34,599 bases of DNA, from the NCBI RefSeq assembly GCF_029624655.1, contig NZ_JARRSA010000037.1, positions 1-34,599 on the forward strand, written 5' to 3'. Shown here in pieces: positions 18,141 through 24,975 of the stretch (within the stretch, counting starts at the first letter, position 1; each line of letters opens with the position of its first letter). The notes under the pieces are model-generated. The model had not been told where the DNA came from and made no database searches. It worked only from the letters and a program-made list of their open reading frames with translations. The translations under genes were made by a program, and so were the position numbers. The stretch is from Roseicyclus salinarum (GTDB taxonomy: Bacteria > Pseudomonadota > Alphaproteobacteria > Rhodobacterales > Rhodobacteraceae).

Positions 18141-18779
18141 GTGACACGCCTCTATGCCATCGCATCCGTCGCCCTGATCGCCGTGCTGGCGGCCGGCGTC
18201 GGGCTTGCCCTCTGGTTCGGCCGTGCGGCTGAGGGCGACATCTTCGCGCAATGCCGCGAAAGCGCCGTGGCGGGCGGCGGCGGCAGCATTGGCGGTCCGT
18301 TCACCCTCGTGTCCGAAACCGGCGAGACGGTGACGGACGCCGACGTGATCACGCAACCGACGCTGATCTATTTCGGCTATACTTTCTGCCCCGACGTCTG
18401 CCCCCTCGACACGGTGCGCAACGCCGAGGCGGCGGCGATGCTGGAAGAGCGGGGCATCATGGTCCAGCCGGTGATGATCACCGTTGATCCCGAGCGGGAC
18501 ACTCCCGAGGTGATGGACGACTTCACGGCGAACATCCATCCGCGGATGCTGGGCCTCACGGGCACCCCCGAACAGACCGATGCGGCGGCGCGCGCCTACC
18601 GCGTCTACTACCGGCTCAACCGCGAGGGCGACGATCCCTACTACCTCGTCGATCACTCGGCGTTCTCCTACCTCGTCCTGCCGGAGCACGGGTTCGTCGA
18701 ATACTTCAACCGCGACGTGACACCGGCCCGGATGGCCGAGACGACGGCATGCTACGTCGAGGCCGCATCGGGGTCCTGA
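18141..18779 (+). CDS. senC: SCO1/SenC family copper protein (PrrC)
   Basis: A 212-residue membrane-anchored thioredoxin-fold copper chaperone. An N-terminal anchor (about residues 5-25) places the domain in the periplasm. The copper ligands are FCPDVCP (Cys83, Cys87) and the later DHSAF histidine (His172). The family delivers copper to the CuA or CuB site of cytochrome oxidases; within regulatory clusters SenC/PrrC has been proposed to pass an oxygen or redox signal to RegB. An extra cysteine (Cys38) sits between anchor and domain. The start is the GTG at 18141 behind GAGGAGCC. The gene lies between divergent regB and downstream regA, as in Rhodobacter. Confidence 0.94.
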   Translation: MTRLYAIASVALIAVLAAGVGLALWFGRAAEGDIFAQCRESAVAGGGGSIGGPFTLVSETGETVTDADVITQPTLIYFGYTFCPDVCPLDTVRNAEAAAMLEERGIMVQPVMITVDPERDTPEVMDDFTANIHPRMLGLTGTPEQTDAAARAYRVYYRLNREGDDPYYLVDHSAFSYLVLPEHGFVEYFNRDVTPARMAETTACYVEAASGS

Positions 18780-18850
18780 CGGGGCCACGAGGCCGCTTCG
18801 CGGGGGCTTCGGAGGCGTGCCGTCGCCCAGCACAACCATGACGCGACAAA

Positions 18851-18878
18851 TTGACCGCGGGCTCGACTGCTCTATAGA
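18851..18878 (+). promoter_or_regulatory. Predicted sigma-70 promoter of regA
   Basis: TTGACC (18851-18856) and TATAGA (18873-18878) are separated by 16 bp and lie 31 bp before the regA GTG start. Both hexamers are close to consensus, which is unusual in this GC-rich DNA. It would allow regA expression independently of senC. Confidence 0.65.
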
Positions 18879-18908
18879 TGTGCATCGAACGAACGAAGGA
18901 GCCTCTCC

Positions 18909-19466
18909 GTGGACGAGGAACGAACCTTGAGGGATATCGGGCCGGACAAGTCGCTGTTGCTGGTGGACGACGACGAACCCTTCCTGCGCCGCCTCGAGCG
19001 CGCGATGGAAAAGCGCGGCTTCGAGGTCGAGGCCGCAAGCTCGGTGACGGCAGGCAAGGCGATCGCCACTGCGCGCCCGCCGGCCTACGCGGTCGTGGAC
19101 CTGCGGCTGGAGGACGGCAACGGCCTCGACGTCGTCGAGACCCTGCGCGAGAAGCGGCCCGACAGCCGCATCGTGGTCCTGACGGGCTACGGTGCGATCG
19201 CCACGGCCGTCGCGGCCGTGAAGATCGGCGCCACCGACTACCTGTCCAAGCCCGCCGATGCCAACGACATCACCGCGGCGCTGCTTGCAGACGCCGAGGA
19301 GATGCCGCCGCCGCCGGAAAACCCGATGTCCGCGGACCGCGTCCGCTGGGAGCATATCCAGCGGGTCTACGAGCTGTGCGACCGCAACGTGTCCGAGACC
19401 GCGCGGCGCCTCAACATGCACCGCAGGACGCTTCAGCGCATCCTCGCCAAGCGCAGCCCGCGCTGA
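18909..19466 (+). CDS. regA: Redox response regulator RegA (PrrA/ActR)
   Basis: A 185-residue response regulator, the partner of RegB. The receiver has DDD acidic residues at 20-22, phospho-acceptor Asp64 in VVDLRLEDG, the Thr in VVLTGYG and the Lys in YLSKPADAND. A proline-rich linker (EEMPPPPENP) leads to a Fis-type helix-turn-helix, SETARRLNMHRRTLQRILAK, at the very end; this C-terminus is almost invariant in the family. RegA-P binds GC-rich inverted sites and governs aerobic/anaerobic energy metabolism. The GTG at 18909 has an AAGGAG site eight bases upstream. It has its own promoter at 18851-18878 and is 129 bp after senC. HvrA, often next in Rhodobacter, is not here. Confidence 0.96.
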   Translation: MDEERTLRDIGPDKSLLLVDDDEPFLRRLERAMEKRGFEVEAASSVTAGKAIATARPPAYAVVDLRLEDGNGLDVVETLREKRPDSRIVVLTGYGAIATAVAAVKIGATDYLSKPADANDITAALLADAEEMPPPPENPMSADRVRWEHIQRVYELCDRNVSETARRLNMHRRTLQRILAKRSPR

Positions 19467-19524
19467 GCCCGAAGCGGGCGGACGCGCCACCGCGCGCCTT
19501 CCGCCACCCGGAGGACAGACCGCC

Positions 19525-20019
19525 ATGCGTCTCGCCGCATTCCTGACAAGCGCCCTGCTGCTGGCCGGCTGCGTCACGACGCAGGACGAGCCCGATCTGC
19601 CGCCCTTCACGCTGACGGGCGAGGGCATCGACCCGACGATCTCTCGGCTGAGCATCGATTTCGGCCGGGCGCAGGTGGGCGTGATCGACACGGTCTCGCG
19701 CCTTCTGGGCAGCCAACCGGTCGAGATCACCACGATCGGGGAATGCGGCGCGGGGCCGATGACCATCGCCCGCTGGGACGGCGGCCTGTCGCTGAACTTC
19801 GTGGACCGGGATTTTCGCGGTTGGGTGACGTCGGACCCCTCGATCCCCGTGGCGGGCGGCTTCGCGCCCGGCCAGCAAAGGGTGGAGATGCCAACCGTCA
19901 GCTTCCAGGTCACGTCGCTTGGCAACGAGTTCAACATCGGCCCGGTCAGCGGCCTTCTGGACCCCACCGAGACCGAGGTCCAGATCATGTGGTCCGGCGC
20001 CACCTGCTTCTTCCGCTAG
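19525..20019 (+). CDS. Predicted lipoprotein of unknown function
   Basis: A 164-residue protein with a lipoprotein signal peptide: MRLAAFLTS, hydrophobic run, then LLAGC with lipidation cysteine at residue 16. The mature part is about 148 residues and appears mostly beta-strand (repeated short hydrophobic stretches such as FTLTGEGIDPTISRLSIDFG and VEITTIGECGAGP). It has two further cysteines, one in GECGAGP and one in the terminal ATCFFR, which could form a disulfide. I do not recognise a domain. The ATG has a GGAGGAC site upstream. It begins 58 bp after regA with no visible terminator between, so it may be read through from the regA promoter. It converges on the LysR gene 9 bp beyond. Confidence 0.8.
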   Translation: MRLAAFLTSALLLAGCVTTQDEPDLPPFTLTGEGIDPTISRLSIDFGRAQVGVIDTVSRLLGSQPVEITTIGECGAGPMTIARWDGGLSLNFVDRDFRGWVTSDPSIPVAGGFAPGQQRVEMPTVSFQVTSLGNEFNIGPVSGLLDPTETEVQIMWSGATCFFR

Positions 20020-20028
20020 GCTCGAGCC

Positions 20029-20925
20029 TCAGCCAAGATTGCGCCTGAGCCACGTCACGAAGGTCGCCACCCGGGGCGGCAGGGGACCGGGCAGGTGCAG
20101 AAGGTGGTAGGCCAGCGGGCTGTCCGCCTGTTCGGCCAGCACGATGAGGCGTCCCTCGGCGAGATCAGGCTCGGCGACGGCGCGCGGCTGCACCGAGACG
20201 CCCGCGCCCGCCCGACAGGCCGCAAGCACGACGGGGTTGGCATCGAAACGGCTGGAGGCCAGCGTATCTGGGTCCAGCCCCCCCGCGCGCAGCCAGATGA
20301 AGAATTCCGCATCCTGCGGATCGAACAGCCAGCGAAGCTTCGCGAGGCGCGCCAGCGCGTCCGGCGCTTCTGGCGGCGGTGCGGGGCCGGGCAGCGTAGC
20401 GGCCAGCGCGGGCGAGGCCACGGCGACGATGTTGGCGTCCGTCAGGGGCTCCGCCTCGCAGCCGGGCCATTCGCCGCGTCCGTAGCGGATGGCGAGGTCG
20501 AAGCCGTCGCGGCGCAGGTCTGCGACGCGCGGCCCGGTCGAAATGCTGAGCGGCACTTCGGGATGAACCGCCCAGAACTGAGCCAGCCGCGGCATCAGCC
20601 ACGTCTCGGCGAAACTGGGCGTCGTGGTCAGCGAGACGGGACGGTCCGCGCGCCCCTGCACCAGCGCCCGCACGCCCGCCGCGATCTCCCCGAACCCCGC
20701 CGTGAGATCGGCGGCGAGACGCTGACCGGCCTCCGTCGGCGCCATGCCGCGCCCGGAGCGGCGCAAGAGGGGCTGGCCGAAATGCGCCTCGAGCGCGCGG
20801 ACGTGCTGCGCCACCGCGGCATGGGTCACGTTCAGTTCTCGGGACGCCTCGGAATAGGACCCGAGACGGGCCGCGGCCTCGAAGGCGCGCAACGCAGAGA
20901 GTGAGGGGATGTCGCGCCAGTCCAT
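20029..20925 (-). CDS. LysR-family transcriptional regulator, GcvA-like
   Basis: A 298-residue LysR regulator of normal length. The winged helix-turn-helix occupies about residues 9-66: LSALRAFEAAARLGSYSEA, then ELNVTHAAVAQHVRALE, then RRSGRGMAPTEAGQRL. The effector-binding domain begins VSLTTTPSFAETWLMPRL. The DIPSLSALRAFEAAAR opening and the VTHAAVAQHVRALE recognition helix place it in the GcvA/AmpR-like subgroup. The ligand is unknown. It is divergent from a 55-residue small protein, the most obvious candidate target, and a 9-bp-armed palindrome overlaps its own start codon, which suggests autorepression. Confidence 0.93.
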   Translation of the reverse strand: MDWRDIPSLSALRAFEAAARLGSYSEASRELNVTHAAVAQHVRALEAHFGQPLLRRSGRGMAPTEAGQRLAADLTAGFGEIAAGVRALVQGRADRPVSLTTTPSFAETWLMPRLAQFWAVHPEVPLSISTGPRVADLRRDGFDLAIRYGRGEWPGCEAEPLTDANIVAVASPALAATLPGPAPPPEAPDALARLAKLRWLFDPQDAEFFIWLRAGGLDPDTLASSRFDANPVVLAACRAGAGVSVQPRAVAEPDLAEGRLIVLAEQADSPLAYHLLHLPGPLPPRVATFVTWLRRNLG

Positions 20926-20949
20926 ATGTTAGCCCTTCTTACATATGGA
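20921..20949. promoter_or_regulatory. Palindromic putative operator over the lysR start codon
   Basis: Nine-base arms TCCATATGT (20921-20929) and ACATATGGA (20941-20949) are perfect inverted repeats around an 11-bp spacer. The left arm contains the ATG of the LysR gene. The T-N11-A architecture and the divergent arrangement fit a LysR-type operator. The palindrome is seen directly; the binding protein is inferred. Confidence 0.6.
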
Positions 20950-21023
20950 GTTTATTGCTGACTAGCGGACACGGCACAAGACGGCTAGCAGGACGCCATC
21001 ACGCCAGCCAGAGGAGCCCTCCG

Positions 21024-21191
21024 ATGATGCACATCTTCGCAAACATGATGAACGTCGCCGCACGCCAGGAGGGCATGCCCGCCCCCGCACCGCGCCGCGA
21101 CACCGCCCCGGCCGAGCGCCGCGGCCGCGACGACGCCGGGCGCGACCGCGCCGACGCCGGCCGGATCTTCGGCGACGCCGACCGCCTGTAA
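21024..21191 (+). CDS. Small hypothetical protein, 55 residues, divergent from lysR
   Basis: A short frame with a strong GAGGAG ribosome site seven bases before its ATG, transcribed away from the LysR gene. The N-terminus MMHIFANMMN is hydrophobic and methionine-rich; the rest is very charged, with an Ala/Pro stretch followed by RRGRDDAGRDRADAGR and the ending DADRL. It is too short for a signal peptide plus domain and I recognise no family. The good ribosome site, divergent regulator and the hairpin after its stop argue that it is real. The alternative is a leader-like or spurious frame in GC-rich DNA. Confidence 0.55.
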   Translation: MMHIFANMMNVAARQEGMPAPAPRRDTAPAERRGRDDAGRDRADAGRIFGDADRL

Positions 21192-21203
21192 GACTGGCTA
21201 GGA

Positions 21204-21237
21204 TCGGCCGGACCGGCGTGCAGCCCGGTCCGGCCGA
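21204..21237. terminator. Strong hairpin between the small gene and the convergent HD gene
   Basis: A perfect 13-bp stem (TCGGCCGGACCGG, 21204-21216, with CCGGTCCGGCCGA, 21225-21237) has an 8-base loop and lies 12 bp after the small-protein stop and 25 bp beyond the end of the convergent HD gene. There is no T-tract on either side, so it may be a bidirectional attenuator or mRNA 3'-end stabiliser rather than a classical terminator. Confidence 0.55.
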
Positions 21238-21262
21238 CGCCGCGCACAGGCCGGACCCGGCC

Positions 21263-21859
21263 TCAGATCGCGGCCATCAGCGCCGCGTGGCGCGCCTTGA
21301 ATTCCGCCCGCACCTCGGCCGGCGGGCGAAGGCGCAGCGTGAGACCCTCGATCAACGCCGCGTCCGGCCTGCCGAAGAAACGATCCGCTTCGACCTCGGA
21401 GAACCCCGCGAGTTGAACCGCCTCGAGCCATGCCGAGATGCGGTCGGCGCGCTTGATCGCCTGCTTGACCTGTTTGGGCAGAACCGCCGGCAGGCCGAAG
21501 CGGAGGTGGATCGCCGCCGACAGGCGGTCGTCGAGATCGCCGTAACCGGGGCCCACAGCGGCCTTCACCGGCGAGATCATGTCGCCGATCACGTATTCGG
21601 GCGCATCGTGCAGAAGGGCCGCAAGCCGCCACCGGACCGGGGGCGGCGGATGCGACCTGCCATGAATTTCCTCGACAAGGAGCGAGTGCTCGGCCACCGA
21701 ATAGGCATAGTCGCCACGCGTCTGCCCGTTCCAGCGCGCCACGAAGGCGAGGCCGTGGGCTATGTCCTCGATCTCGATGTCGACGGGCGTCGGATCGAGA
21801 AGGTCGAGACGGCGGCCCGACAGCATCCGCTGCCAGGCGCGCGGTGGGGATTTGGGCAT
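21263..21859 (-). CDS. HD-domain phosphohydrolase (YfbR-like 5'-nucleotidase family)
   Basis: A 198-residue HD-superfamily protein. The metal site is formed by the histidine in YSVAEHSLLV, the HD pair in ALLHDAPEYVIGD, and the aspartate in KRADRISAWLEA. This layout resembles YfbR-type deoxynucleoside 5'-monophosphatases, but members of the group act on varied nucleotides, so the substrate is not certain. It is probably cytoplasmic, with no signal peptide. The ATG at 21857-21859 has a GAGGGAG site nine bases upstream; the frame continues 54 codons upstream, but those run through intergenic hairpins and lack coding character. A stem-loop (21882-21907) lies in its leader. It converges on the small gene across the 21204-21237 hairpin. 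Confidence 0.85.
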   Translation of the reverse strand: MPKSPPRAWQRMLSGRRLDLLDPTPVDIEIEDIAHGLAFVARWNGQTRGDYAYSVAEHSLLVEEIHGRSHPPPPVRWRLAALLHDAPEYVIGDMISPVKAAVGPGYGDLDDRLSAAIHLRFGLPAVLPKQVKQAIKRADRISAWLEAVQLAGFSEVEADRFFGRPDAALIEGLTLRLRPPAEVRAEFKARHAALMAAI

Positions 21860-22099
21860 GGCCGGCTCCCTCGGGATTGCACCGCCGGTGCTTGTAGCAT
21901 CCGGCGGATCGGGGGCCAGCCCCCAAACCCCCGGAGTTTTCAGGCAAGGATGAAGATCGGCGTCCGCCGCATCGTGGCACGGCCCTCTGCGGGCCGTTGG
22001 CGGCCTTGCGCCGGCGGCCAACCGGGCAAGGAATTGCCGCCGTGACCACCCGGTGCTATCTGCAGCGCAGCATCAGGACAAACATCCGGGGATCACGCC
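21860..22099. promoter_or_regulatory. Divergent intergenic region between the HD gene and ahcY, with hairpins
   Basis: No gene is present. One stem-loop pairs CCGCCGGTGCT (21882-21892) with AGCA (21896-21899) and, after a bulged T, CCGGCGG (21901-21907). A second element at 21911-21956 is a GGGG/CCCC hairpin followed by CCCCCGGAGTTTT and AAGGATGAAG; it resembles an intergenic motif that I recall as common in Rhodobacterales. A third hairpin, CGGCCC/GGGCCG, lies near 21979-21995. I searched for the SAH and SAM/SAH riboswitch cores ahead of ahcY and did not see them. Confidence 0.45.
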
Positions 22100-23491
22100 G
22101 TGACCGATTACATCGTAAAAGACATCTCGCTTGCCGAATACGGGCGCAAGGAACTGGACATCGCCGAAACGGAGATGCCGGGGCTGATGGCGCTGCGCGA
22201 GGAATACGGCGCGGCGAAGCCGTTGAAGGGCGCGCGGGTGGCGGGCTCGCTCCACATGACGATCCAGACCGCCGTCCTGATCGAGACGCTGGCCGAGTTG
22301 GGCGCTGACGTCCGCTGGGCGTCGTGCAACATCTTCTCGACACAGGACCACGCGGCGGCGGCGATCGCGGCCAAGGGCATCCCCGTCTTCGCCAAGAAGG
22401 GCGAGACTCTGGAGGAATACTGGGATTACTGCGACCGGATCTTCCACTTCGAGGAAGGCGGCTGCAACATGATCCTCGACGACGGCGGGGACGCGACGCT
22501 CTACATCCTGCTCGGCGCGCGCGTCGAAGAGGGCGAGGACGACTTGATCGCCGTGCCGACATCCGACGAGGAAGTCGCGCTGTTCGACCAGATCCGCAAG
22601 CGCATCGCAGCGTCGCCTGGCTGGTTCGCGCGTCAACGCCACATGATCAAGGGCGTGACCGAGGAGACGACCACGGGCGTCCATCGCCTCTACCAGATGA
22701 TGGAGAAGGGGCACCTGCCCTTCCCCGCGATCAATGTGAACGACAGCGTCACGAAATCGAAGTTCGACAACAAGTACGGCTGCAAGGAGTCCCTCGTGGA
22801 CGGCATCCGCCGCGCGACCGACACCATGATGGCCGGCAAGGTCGCGGTGGTCTGCGGCTACGGCGACGTCGGCAAGGGGTCCGCCGCAAGCCTGCGGGGC
22901 GCGGGCGCGCGCGTGAAGGTGACCGAGGCGGACCCGATCTGCGCGCTGCAGGCGGCGATGGACGGCTTCGAGGTGGTCCTTCTTGAGGATGTCGTGTCAT
23001 CGGCCGACATCTTCATCACCACGACCGGCAACAAGGACGTCATCCGCATCGAGCACATGCGCGAGATGAAGGACATGGCGATCGTCGGCAACATCGGCCA
23101 TTTCGACAACGAGATCCAGGTCGCCGCGCTGAAGAACCACAAGTGGACCAACATCAAGGACCAGGTGGACATGATCGAAATGCCTTCGGGCAGCCGCATC
23201 ATCCTGCTGTCCGAGGGGCGCCTGCTGAACCTCGGAAACGCCACCGGCCATCCCTCGTTCGTGATGTCGGCCTCCTTCACCAACCAGGTCCTCGCGCAGA
23301 TCGAGCTGTGGACCAGGGGCGAGGACTACGAGAACAAGGTCTATGTCCTGCCAAAGAAGCTGGACGAGAAGGTCGCGAAGCTGCACCTCGCAAAGATCGG
23401 GGTGAAGCTGACGGAACTCTCGAAGGAGCAGGCCGACTATATCGGCGTGCCGGCGGACGGACCGTTCAAGCCGGAACACTACCGCTACTGA
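22100..23491 (+). CDS. ahcY: Adenosylhomocysteinase (S-adenosyl-L-homocysteine hydrolase)
   Basis: A 463-residue NAD-dependent enzyme, standard alphaproteobacterial length. It splits S-adenosylhomocysteine to adenosine and homocysteine, relieving product inhibition of methyltransferases and feeding the methionine cycle. The substrate domain opens with [17 protein letters not shown] and includes [15 protein letters not shown]. The NAD-binding motif is [11 protein letters not shown] (Gly253, Gly255, Gly258). [27 protein letters not shown] and the terminal KPEHYRY tail, whose Lys and Tyr reach the neighbouring subunit's NAD, are all present. The start is the GTG at 22100. It is monocistronic, closed by the strong terminator at 23524-23557. 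Confidence 0.97.
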   Translation: MTDYIVKDISLAEYGRKELDIAETEMPGLMALREEYGAAKPLKGARVAGSLHMTIQTAVLIETLAELGADVRWASCNIFSTQDHAAAAIAAKGIPVFAKKGETLEEYWDYCDRIFHFEEGGCNMILDDGGDATLYILLGARVEEGEDDLIAVPTSDEEVALFDQIRKRIAASPGWFARQRHMIKGVTEETTTGVHRLYQMMEKGHLPFPAINVNDSVTKSKFDNKYGCKESLVDGIRRATDTMMAGKVAVVCGYGDVGKGSAASLRGAGARVKVTEADPICALQAAMDGFEVVLLEDVVSSADIFITTTGNKDVIRIEHMREMKDMAIVGNIGHFDNEIQVAALKNHKWTNIKDQVDMIEMPSGSRIILLSEGRLLNLGNATGHPSFVMSASFTNQVLAQIELWTRGEDYENKVYVLPKKLDEKVAKLHLAKIGVKLTELSKEQADYIGVPADGPFKPEHYRY

Positions 23492-23523
23492 GACCGGGTC
23501 CTTCGGGACGCCCGCGACCTCGG

Positions 23524-23557
23524 GAAACCGCCGCGCCTGTCGCGGCGGTTTCTTTTT
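23524..23557 (+). terminator. Rho-independent terminator of ahcY
   Basis: A perfect 12-bp stem, GAAACCGCCGCG (23524-23535) with CGCGGCGGTTTC (23541-23552), has a CCTGT loop and is followed by five T residues (23553-23557). It starts 32 bp after the ahcY stop. Confidence 0.93.
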
Positions 23558-23581
23558 GTGCACGGCCGCTTCCGATCGGCG

Positions 23582-23607
23582 GGAACCCCCACCGCACCAT
23601 AGGCGTT
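23582..23607 (+). promoter_or_regulatory. Candidate ECF (EcfG-like) promoter upstream of the PRC-barrel gene
   Basis: GGAAC (23582-23586), 17 bp, CGTT (23604-23607) matches the alphaproteobacterial general-stress consensus GGAAC-N17-CGTT. PRC-barrel proteins are frequent members of such regulons. Against it: the element lies about 250 bp before the start codon, implying a long leader, and not all Rhodobacterales have the PhyR/EcfG system. The rest of the 296-bp stretch from 23558 to 23853 shows no gene. Confidence 0.35.
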
Positions 23608-23853
23608 GTTCCGACGACGCTCCGCCTCAACCACCTGTATTGCAACACCTTTTCCGAGATCCGCGGGAACGCATCGGCGTTGGGCGGCGTTCTTGTCCGG
23701 CGGGCTGGAAACACGGCCCGCTGTTGGTGGCGGAAACCGCGGCACGACGCCGGGGGATCCGTCGACGATCACGCCCTTCGTGGCGGCGTCGGGGCGCCGG
23801 ACGGCTCCCGGACGGGCCGCCATCCGAACAGCAAGCACAGGAAAGGCACAGAA

Positions 23854-24837
23854 ATGAAACCGAAGAACTTGATGCTCACGACGGCCCTCGCGGCCGTTCT
23901 CGCCATTCCGGCCGGCGCGCAGGAAAGCGACGCACCGCAGGCAGATGCACAAGGGGCCGCGCAGTCTCAGATCGGATCCTATTCCGTGGGCGAGTTTCTC
24001 GATCTCGCGGTCGTCGGTCCCGACGGCTCGGATATCGGCGAGGTCGACGCCGTGATCGAGGGACAGGACGGCACGCAGGTCCTCGTGCGCCTGCAGGACA
24101 GGACCGTCGCGCTTCCGCTCGACGCCTTCAGCATGTCCGAGGACGGCGAGAGCCTGACAGTCGACCGCAGCATGGACGAGCTTCAGCAGATGGCGGCCCA
24201 TGAGCCCGCCGGCGAGATGGAACTGGGCGAAGACACGATGATGGCGGACGCCATGCGGACCGGCCCGTCCGGGAACGGCGGCACGGACCAGATGGCCGAG
24301 GGCGAGACCACGGTGACCGGCGACGAGACCGAAGGCCAGATCGCCGAGGGCGAGGTCACGATGACCGGCGACGAGACCGGAGGCCAGATGGCCGAGGGCG
24401 AGACCTCGATGACCGGCGACGAGACCGAAGGCCAGATGGCCGAGGGCGAGACCTCGATGCCCGGCGACGAGACCGGAGGCCAGATGGCCGAGGGCGAGAC
24501 GACGATGACAGGCCAGCAGGGCGCCAACGCACAGTTCGCCGGAATGACCGTGGGCGAGATCCTTGGCATGAACGTCGTGGCCGCCGACGGAAGCGACGTG
24601 GGCGAGATCGACTACATCTACCAGGGCTCCGAGGGCTACATGGCCGTCATCGGGATCGGCGGCTTCCTGGGGCTCGGGGAGCACACCGTGGCGCTTCCGC
24701 TGAGCGACTTCTCGATGAACGAGACCGGCGACGGGCTGGTCGTCCAGAGCCGCACCGAAGCGGATCTGGAAGCCATGCAGGAGGTCGACGAGAGCGACCT
24801 TCAGGGGCTGCCGGACGATCACATGATCGGCGCCTGA
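23854..24837 (+). CDS. Exported protein with two PRC-barrel domains and an acidic repeat linker
   Basis: A 327-residue protein with a cleavable signal peptide (MKPKNLMLTTALAAVLAIPAGAQ, cut near residue 22). Two PRC-barrel-like modules flank a linker. Module 1, about residues 42-105, has YSVGEFLDLAVVGPDGSDIGEV and VALPLDAFSMSEDGESL. Module 2, about 228-305, repeats the pattern as MTVGEILGMNVVAADGSDVGEI and VALPLSDFSMNETGDGL. The linker carries four 16-residue units of the type MAEGETSMTGDETEGQ plus a partial fifth, rich in Glu, Asp, Gly and Thr. PRC barrels bind partners or act in stress and membrane-associated proteins; the precise role is unknown. The ATG has AGGAAAGG upstream. It is monocistronic, with a stem-loop following the stop. 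Confidence 0.88.
   Translation: MKPKNLMLTTALAAVLAIPAGAQESDAPQADAQGAAQSQIGSYSVGEFLDLAVVGPDGSDIGEVDAVIEGQDGTQVLVRLQDRTVALPLDAFSMSEDGESLTVDRSMDELQQMAAHEPAGEMELGEDTMMADAMRTGPSGNGGTDQMAEGETTVTGDETEGQIAEGEVTMTGDETGGQMAEGETSMTGDETEGQMAEGETSMPGDETGGQMAEGETTMTGQQGANAQFAGMTVGEILGMNVVAADGSDVGEIDYIYQGSEGYMAVIGIGGFLGLGEHTVALPLSDFSMNETGDGLVVQSRTEADLEAMQEVDESDLQGLPDDHMIGA
24292..24513 (+). repeat. 48-bp in-frame tandem repeat in the PRC-barrel gene
   Basis: Four 48-bp units begin at 24292, 24340, 24388 and 24436, and a 30-bp partial unit begins at 24484. Each encodes a 16-residue acidic unit (AEGE-x-TGDET-x-GQ). Near-identical DNA between units points to recent slippage or unequal exchange, so copy number may vary among strains. 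Confidence 0.92.
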
Positions 24838-24857
24838 TCCCGGAGTTCGGGCATCAC

Positions 24858-24895
24858 GGGTCCGCCCCGGCGCGCAATGCGTCCGGGGCGGACCC
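24858..24895 (+). terminator. Stem-loop terminator-like element after the PRC-barrel gene
   Basis: A perfect 13-bp stem, GGGTCCGCCCCGG (24858-24870) with CCGGGGCGGACCC (24883-24895), has a 12-base loop and begins 20 bp past the stop. Only two T residues follow, so it is a weak intrinsic terminator by the U-tract criterion. Confidence 0.6.
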
Positions 24896-24975
24896 TTGCG
24901 AAGGACTCCCTCTGGCGCTTTGGACCTGGCCGCGCTTAGCTGTCCGCGACACGGACAATGCGGAAGGCGCGGGCA

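Noticed and set aside
18842-18860. RegA box overlapping the regA -35 element
   Set aside because: A GCGAC half-site is present but the second half departs from GNCGC and the spacing is off, so autoregulation cannot be claimed.
21957-22099. SAH or SAM/SAH riboswitch ahead of ahcY
   Set aside because: I looked for the conserved cores of these riboswitches and could not align them; the hairpins present do not match. A covariance-model search would settle it.
24292-24513. CRISPR-like or intergenic tandem array
   Set aside because: The 48-bp units are contiguous without spacers, stay in frame and encode a repeated acidic peptide within the PRC-barrel protein.
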